From positions 9,351,759-9,415,758 of the forward strand of contig CM041551.1 in NCBI GenBank assembly GCA_023238725.1: a DNA stretch of 64,000 nucleotides, given 5' to 3'. The translations under genes were made by a program, and so were the position numbers. The stretch comes from Scortum barcoo (taxonomy: Eukaryota > Chordata > Actinopteri > Centrarchiformes > Terapontidae). The notes beneath the pieces were generated by a model that did no database searches, had not been told where the DNA came from, and saw nothing but the letters and a program-made list of their open reading frames with translations. Positions 59,118 through 64,000 of the stretch are shown one piece after another (the stretch's first letter is position 1; each line of letters begins with the position of its first letter).

Positions 59118-62100
59118 CCTGTGTGAGTGAATGTGAAGGAGACGAGGGAAAGTGAAGAGAAACCAGTGAAAGAAGCACAAGACATAAAAGAGAGAGAGAG
59201 AGGTAGAGAAAGTTAGAAGATGGAAAGATGCCGTAAACCTGGATGAAGACACAGAAAAGATTTTCCTTTTTTTTTCCTAGATTGAAGCACAATGCGACTG
59301 TCACTTCAAAAGTCTCGCATTGTCAGTCGAAGCTAGATATGTATTCCTGTTGCACTTGACTGCTTGGTATGGCAACCAAAACACTGGTGCATCAACATGT
59401 CCAAAAATAATCTGCTTTTCCGACACAAGTCGCAGCTGAAAAAGCAGCTGGATTGCGTCTTTGTTGTATTGTCCTTCTGTAGCCTTTTACAAGTCTTTCT
59501 TTCCTGTCTTTTATTTCAACATGTTTGTCTTTGTTGGCTACAGTTTTAGTCTCATATTCCCCAGGGTCTACCTATTTCCTCACCACCTCCTCCTCTCCAT
59601 CTTCCCTTCTGGTTTTCTTGAGCCCCCTCTTGTTTTTAGTATTTATTTTCTCCAGCAGCCATGCACTGTATACTTCCATACTTTGTGTGTAAGTGAGCAG
59701 GTGTGTGTGTGTATGTGGTGTTGCGTGTGTGTTCATTCAGTCTGTGCTAAATGTCAGGCTCCGAAGGAGCAGCTCCTGAGTAAAATGCTAATTTGAGCAA
59801 ATGTTTGACATTAGCTTGACAACAGCACATAGGCATGAGTAGACGTGTAACGTACATCTACAGATACAGTTTAATCTAGTGTGTTTAAAATGGTGATGGA
59901 TAGAAAACAGAACAGTCTGAACTCTTTGTTGTCTGAATTGCAACAGCCGCATGATTGATTCTTAGCATTTATTAGCTCTGATTGCTTTCACTTGTTTTTA
60001 CTTGTGACTGAATCGGTTTTGCCAGCTCGGCAAAGCCCCGAGGCCTGAGGGTGGGGTGGTGAGAAAGCAGAAGAGAGAGGAGAGGAAACAGGAGAGCAAA
60101 GGAGAAAAAAGATGAATGAACACACACGGGCGCTAAATACATGAAAATATGACATTTATGACATTTACATTCAAAATATGACAGAAGCACCAGCTGGTCA
60201 GGAGCATCCGAAGTTTCTATTTTTCCACTCTGTTATTGTCACTGTAAAGGTTGGAACAACTTGTCACATTGATTTCATTGGATAATCATGATTTTTGCCT
60301 CTAGTAGCACATAACAGTATACTGCTCAGGACTCTGACACTGATCTTGTGTCTGTGTGCTTAAACGCCTTGGGTTTCTTTTGCAGTGCAATGAAGAATGA
60401 TGACAAGCCTCTGGGAGGCAACACTACGCTCAAATTACAGAGAATACTTTGCTGTTGGCAGGCTGCTGTCAGTCCTGTGCTGTTACATACAGTCAGAGCA
60501 GTGAAATACACAGCCTAAAGCATCCCAGGCTACTGTCATATTAACCTAAGAAATTCAGCAGTAGTAGTCATAGTGCAGGTTACAGTAGTACTAGTGGTTT
60601 TAGCATCAACCTTTACATTGACAGACAAACTGTGAGAATATGTTGGCAGGACTAAAAATGTTCTATTTACACAATAAAAATATTATGCATTATTATGCAT
60701 TTGCTTTATTGAACTGACCGCAAGATCTGTTGCAGTGTCAGCTGCTTTCCTGTATATCGCAGTCCTACTTTGTTGAGCTATAAAAATGTTCTCAGGCATG
60801 TGTATGTGTCTGTCTGTGTGTGAGTGTGTGGCGGGTGGTGTTTAGGAATCTCAGCACCTGCTGAAGTGTTGAACTGAAATGTCGTTACTCAACAGCCCTG
60901 TCAGCTGAAAATATGTTAAGCTCATTTCATGCTCAGAGTAGTATCAGTAGTTTCATGTACTGTAAAATTAATTACTTTATACAAATGTGCCTCAGTACTT
61001 TGTAGAACCTTACCTGTGTTTAATCTTGGATTTCTTTCACACTGAAATGAAACATTAAAACATTGTATTGAATTTTTGTTTTTTTTTTTGGCCACAGGTC
61101 ACAGGCATAGACATTTTAGACATGGTGTAAAAAGTGAGGAATATTGCACAAAAGTTTATTAATAATGAAAATTAAGGAAGAGATACACAAAGGTACAGAG
61201 GAGAAAGTCTGTCACTTTCAGATAAAAAATACATAATGTGAAGAAAAACCTGTTTTTTATATTTTTTTAGATACTTTTGTGTACTTAGCGAAATTGATAT
61301 CAGTCTTTATAAGTAGTGTACTTGTTGAATGGTGACTGATTCTTATCAGACTCCTTTCCAAGAAATGTATCTTTACTTAAAAATGCATTTCTTGTTAAAC
61401 ACTGCCTGTAGTGGTACTGAAGTAACAGTGGATTAAATATTTGTGATTAGACCAACAGAAGAGTGCTTGATAACTTTAAAGGAGTAAAATCTGTAAAAGG
61501 TCTGCTGCTGACATTCGCATGTGTGTCCCAGAGGGAACAGAAAAGTGCCGCAAAATTTAGTGAATAGCTATCATCGGCAGTCCAATTTAAGCTCAGACGG
61601 CAAAGTCAGCGGGGAATGATCACCACAGTGTGAGCTTTGTGAGAAAAAGAGGGTGAGGAGTTGACCAGAGAGGGACGATACTTTGTTAAGAGGACGCATT
61701 GGCAGATCAGTTTAAAGTGAGGGAGTGAGAGAGGCTCGGAAAAACAGACAACGGAAGAGAGCGACCGATTTGGAGAGAGAAAAAGGGAGTGTGGAGGGCT
61801 GTGACGAAGGCAGAATTGGTGTTGGACAGTCAACAGAGTGAAAATCAGAATAGACTTGTACTTACGAGAGGACAATGGAGAGCTACTTTTAAAGAGAAAG
61901 AGGTGAAGATGCTCAGCAGAGGGACCGCTGAAGTCCTCTCTTTGAATCCAAAGAGTGCTTTTGCTTTTGGTCCTTTACGATTCTCCTCTGTGTGTGTTTT
62001 GTGCAAATGTGTGCATATTTGTTGGTGAGGGGTTACTTCTAGAGCGAGTCTTTTCATTGCTGCCATATATACTCTTTCCTTGTCTCTTTGTGCTTCGTTG

Positions 62101-63406
62101 AAAGCCAAGGCAATATAAACAATGTCTGTTAGAAGTCAAAATGTATTTTTTACCTCTGTGATACACCCAGACTATTTTCATGTTTTATATCTGTGAGTAT
62201 GTTAATTAGATATACCACGCCTGCCAAGATCTTTTCCTCTTCCTCTTTTCCTTTTCCAGTCATTTTTACAATATAAAAATTCACATGAAGGGCTGTGATT
62301 TACCAATTGAAATCCAATCCAATCCAGTTGAAATTACAGAACAATGCATGGTTAAAAAATTGACCAATTAACTAATTAACTAGAATGAATAAATTAACTT
62401 TAAGAGATCAAAGAATTACTTGATAATATAAATAAATAATTATGACATATACAGATCACTAGTTTGTACAAGTTAATAATTATTATGCAGGAATGATAAA
62501 AAAAATCATACTTCTAAATCCTTTGATCCATAAAAAAGACAGATAACACCCATCAAAGAGACTAATGCTGCTCTGGCTTTGATTTGGCTGATAGGGGCAG
62601 ACACACATTGTTACGCTTCTCCCTTACTCTACTTCCAAATGTTCATTGATTCCAGACTTAATTGAATTTTTGGCAAAACACTGATTTTGGCAAAGCAGGA
62701 ATGCACACACAGACACACTGAAACACACAGAGCGTCTGGCTTTTGCAAGTGATAACCAGCTTGTCCCTAGGAACAATATTTACACCACGGTGCTGATAAA
62801 TGTAGCTGTGTGTTTGTGCGTGTGGTCTGCAAGGGCTGATCTATGACAGTGTATATAGGCAGTACATAGAGACACCATTTTTGGTTATAGAAATCAATTA
62901 AATAAAATAAAGAACAGAGAAACTCTTCCATAACAAGCATTTGCCTTCATTTTCATTCATAGAAAATTCATAGAATAGAAAGACATCAGTTCACTGTGTC
63001 GTTCTGTGGGTATTCATGGTGGCTTAAATTATGAAACCTTCTTGGTCAGGTCATCCCAGGTTTACAATAAAATGAAAACACAAGTTTCAGTTACAGGTTA
63101 TTAATTTCTTATCAGTCCCACAGTAATTAGTGGTAGTGCTGAAGAACCAGAAGCAGTAATTAACAATATTCCACTGAGGCAATTACTGAGGCTACACTAT
63201 CCTTACTTTGCCTTTTTGAACCACAACATAGCTTAAATGAAGAGAAATCTGACACCTTTCTTAATGGTGCCTTATTTTGTCTTAAGAACGTCTCACTGCA
63301 AGCAATTTTATTTATTTTTCTTCCTCTTTTACATAAACCATATCTTTGTTACCCTTTTGCCTCTTTCCTTTTCCAATCATTTAACTTCACACCATGGGCC
63401 TCAGGG

Positions 63407-63500
63407 GATTGGCATCTTTTATCAAGTAGGCCAAAGGTGATTGGCAGCTTTTATTACTAGACCAAAGGTGATTGGCAGCTTTTATTACTAGACCAAAGGC
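63407..63500. repeat. 31-bp tandem repeat, three copies
   Basis: Units start at 63,407 (32 bp, divergent), 63,439 (31 bp) and 63,470 (31 bp). Units two and three are identical except the last base. Each unit runs GATTGGCAGCTTTTATTA, CTAGACCAAAGGT. GATTGG is a reverse CCAAT box (CCAATC on the minus strand), so the array carries three such boxes at a 31-32 bp spacing. Confidence 0.95.
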
Positions 63501-64000
63501 TATTAGCTGTTTGCGGGTTTGCTAATGTGGATGTGTTATTTAGAGACATAAACTCTTTGAACTTTAACTGTTTGCCTATCTTAAGTTGGAATAAATTGAG
63601 GTTATAAGACAGAAAATTTCCTTATTAGAGGCAGAGTTCCTTATTGAATCACCATAGGTCAAAAAGGTCTTGGCTGCTGTCCCAGTAGCCATAAAAGTGC
63701 AAATATGCACATTTTGTTTTATTATCAAGTGTTATATTCTTTATCTTTTGCACTTTATGAGAGCTTTTTATTCTGTTCCATTAAGACGGCATGATTGTGT
63801 TTTTGTTTTTTTTATCTAAACCGCTTTTTGGTGCTGTGTCTCAAATAAAGAACAAAATCTGAATAAAATGTTTTTGTTACTCAAAAAATTTTGTATGAAC
63901 AACTGAAGAGATTTTTTTTTTCAAGCAAAGCTAGATTTCTAAGGAGAGTCAGCTGGCAAAGAAATAATTACACATGATGTTTTTGTTAAATTGAGCTATT
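63501..64000. other. Intron 1, window end
   Basis: AT-rich DNA. The stretch ending CTCAAATAAAGAACAAAATCTGAATAAAATG (about 63,840-63,870, quoted across two AATAAA signals) looks like a repeat tail or chance polyadenylation signals. No exon was found. Confidence 0.4.

Larger units (their letters stand above)
53350..63406 (+). other. Intron 1, distal part, no exon seen
   Basis: AT-rich intronic DNA with pyrimidine-rich tracts near 53,640-53,760 and 57,720-57,860, a (GA)n tract at 57,492-57,530 and a (TG)n tract at 59,097-59,117. The block about 57,320-57,480 is complex, rich in TAATTG/TTAATTG motifs and might be conserved. No convincing exon was found. Confidence 0.45.

Overview
This window looks like ordinary AT-rich vertebrate nuclear DNA, most probably from a percomorph-like teleost fish. 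The case rests on many long (GT)n/(CA)n tracts, long stretches without open reading frames, a 5'-truncated L2-type LINE with the tail typical of fish copies (17.6-20.2 kb), and several dispersed repeats that I recognise from teleost genomes. No bacterial, phage or CRISPR features are present, and I recognise no tRNA or rRNA gene. Almost all short open frames in the window are chance frames in noncoding or repetitive DNA.

The only host gene I can support is on the + strand. A CpG-rich promoter/5'UTR (about 21.1-21.76 kb) leads to a short coding first exon (21,761-21,863). This exon encodes a signal peptide and ends at a strong phase-1 splice donor. Everything to its right (21.9-64 kb) is best read as a very long first intron, because no downstream exon is convincing. 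Two exon-like stretches (23,361-23,420 and 48,532-48,659) are discussed and not accepted. The gene family is not identifiable from 34 residues; a cell-surface or secreted protein is the fair inference.

Left flank (1-21 kb): a foldback/inverted-repeat element (about 0.5-1.2 kb), a widespread decayed teleost repeat (4.9-5.4 kb, with relatives at 16.1 and 39.3 kb), a possible conserved noncoding element (5.7-6.1 kb), LTR-like fragments (10.6-11.0 and 17.1-17.6 kb), and the L2 LINE with a nested insertion.

Intron: the most unusual object is a minus-oriented LTR-flanked element (29.9-33.4 kb). Its two LTR copies are nearly collinear and flank about 2.4 kb of GC-rich, strongly tandem-repetitive DNA with long open frames on both strands and no recognisable pol domains. 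Further right are a perfect 60-bp zero-spacer palindrome (53,269-53,328), a 31-bp tandem repeat (63,407-63,500), a G-quadruplex-type tract (about 43.14 kb), homeodomain-motif-rich islands and many dinucleotide repeats. I see no clear undescribed biological system; the LTR-flanked repetitive element and the palindrome are the best candidates for follow-up.
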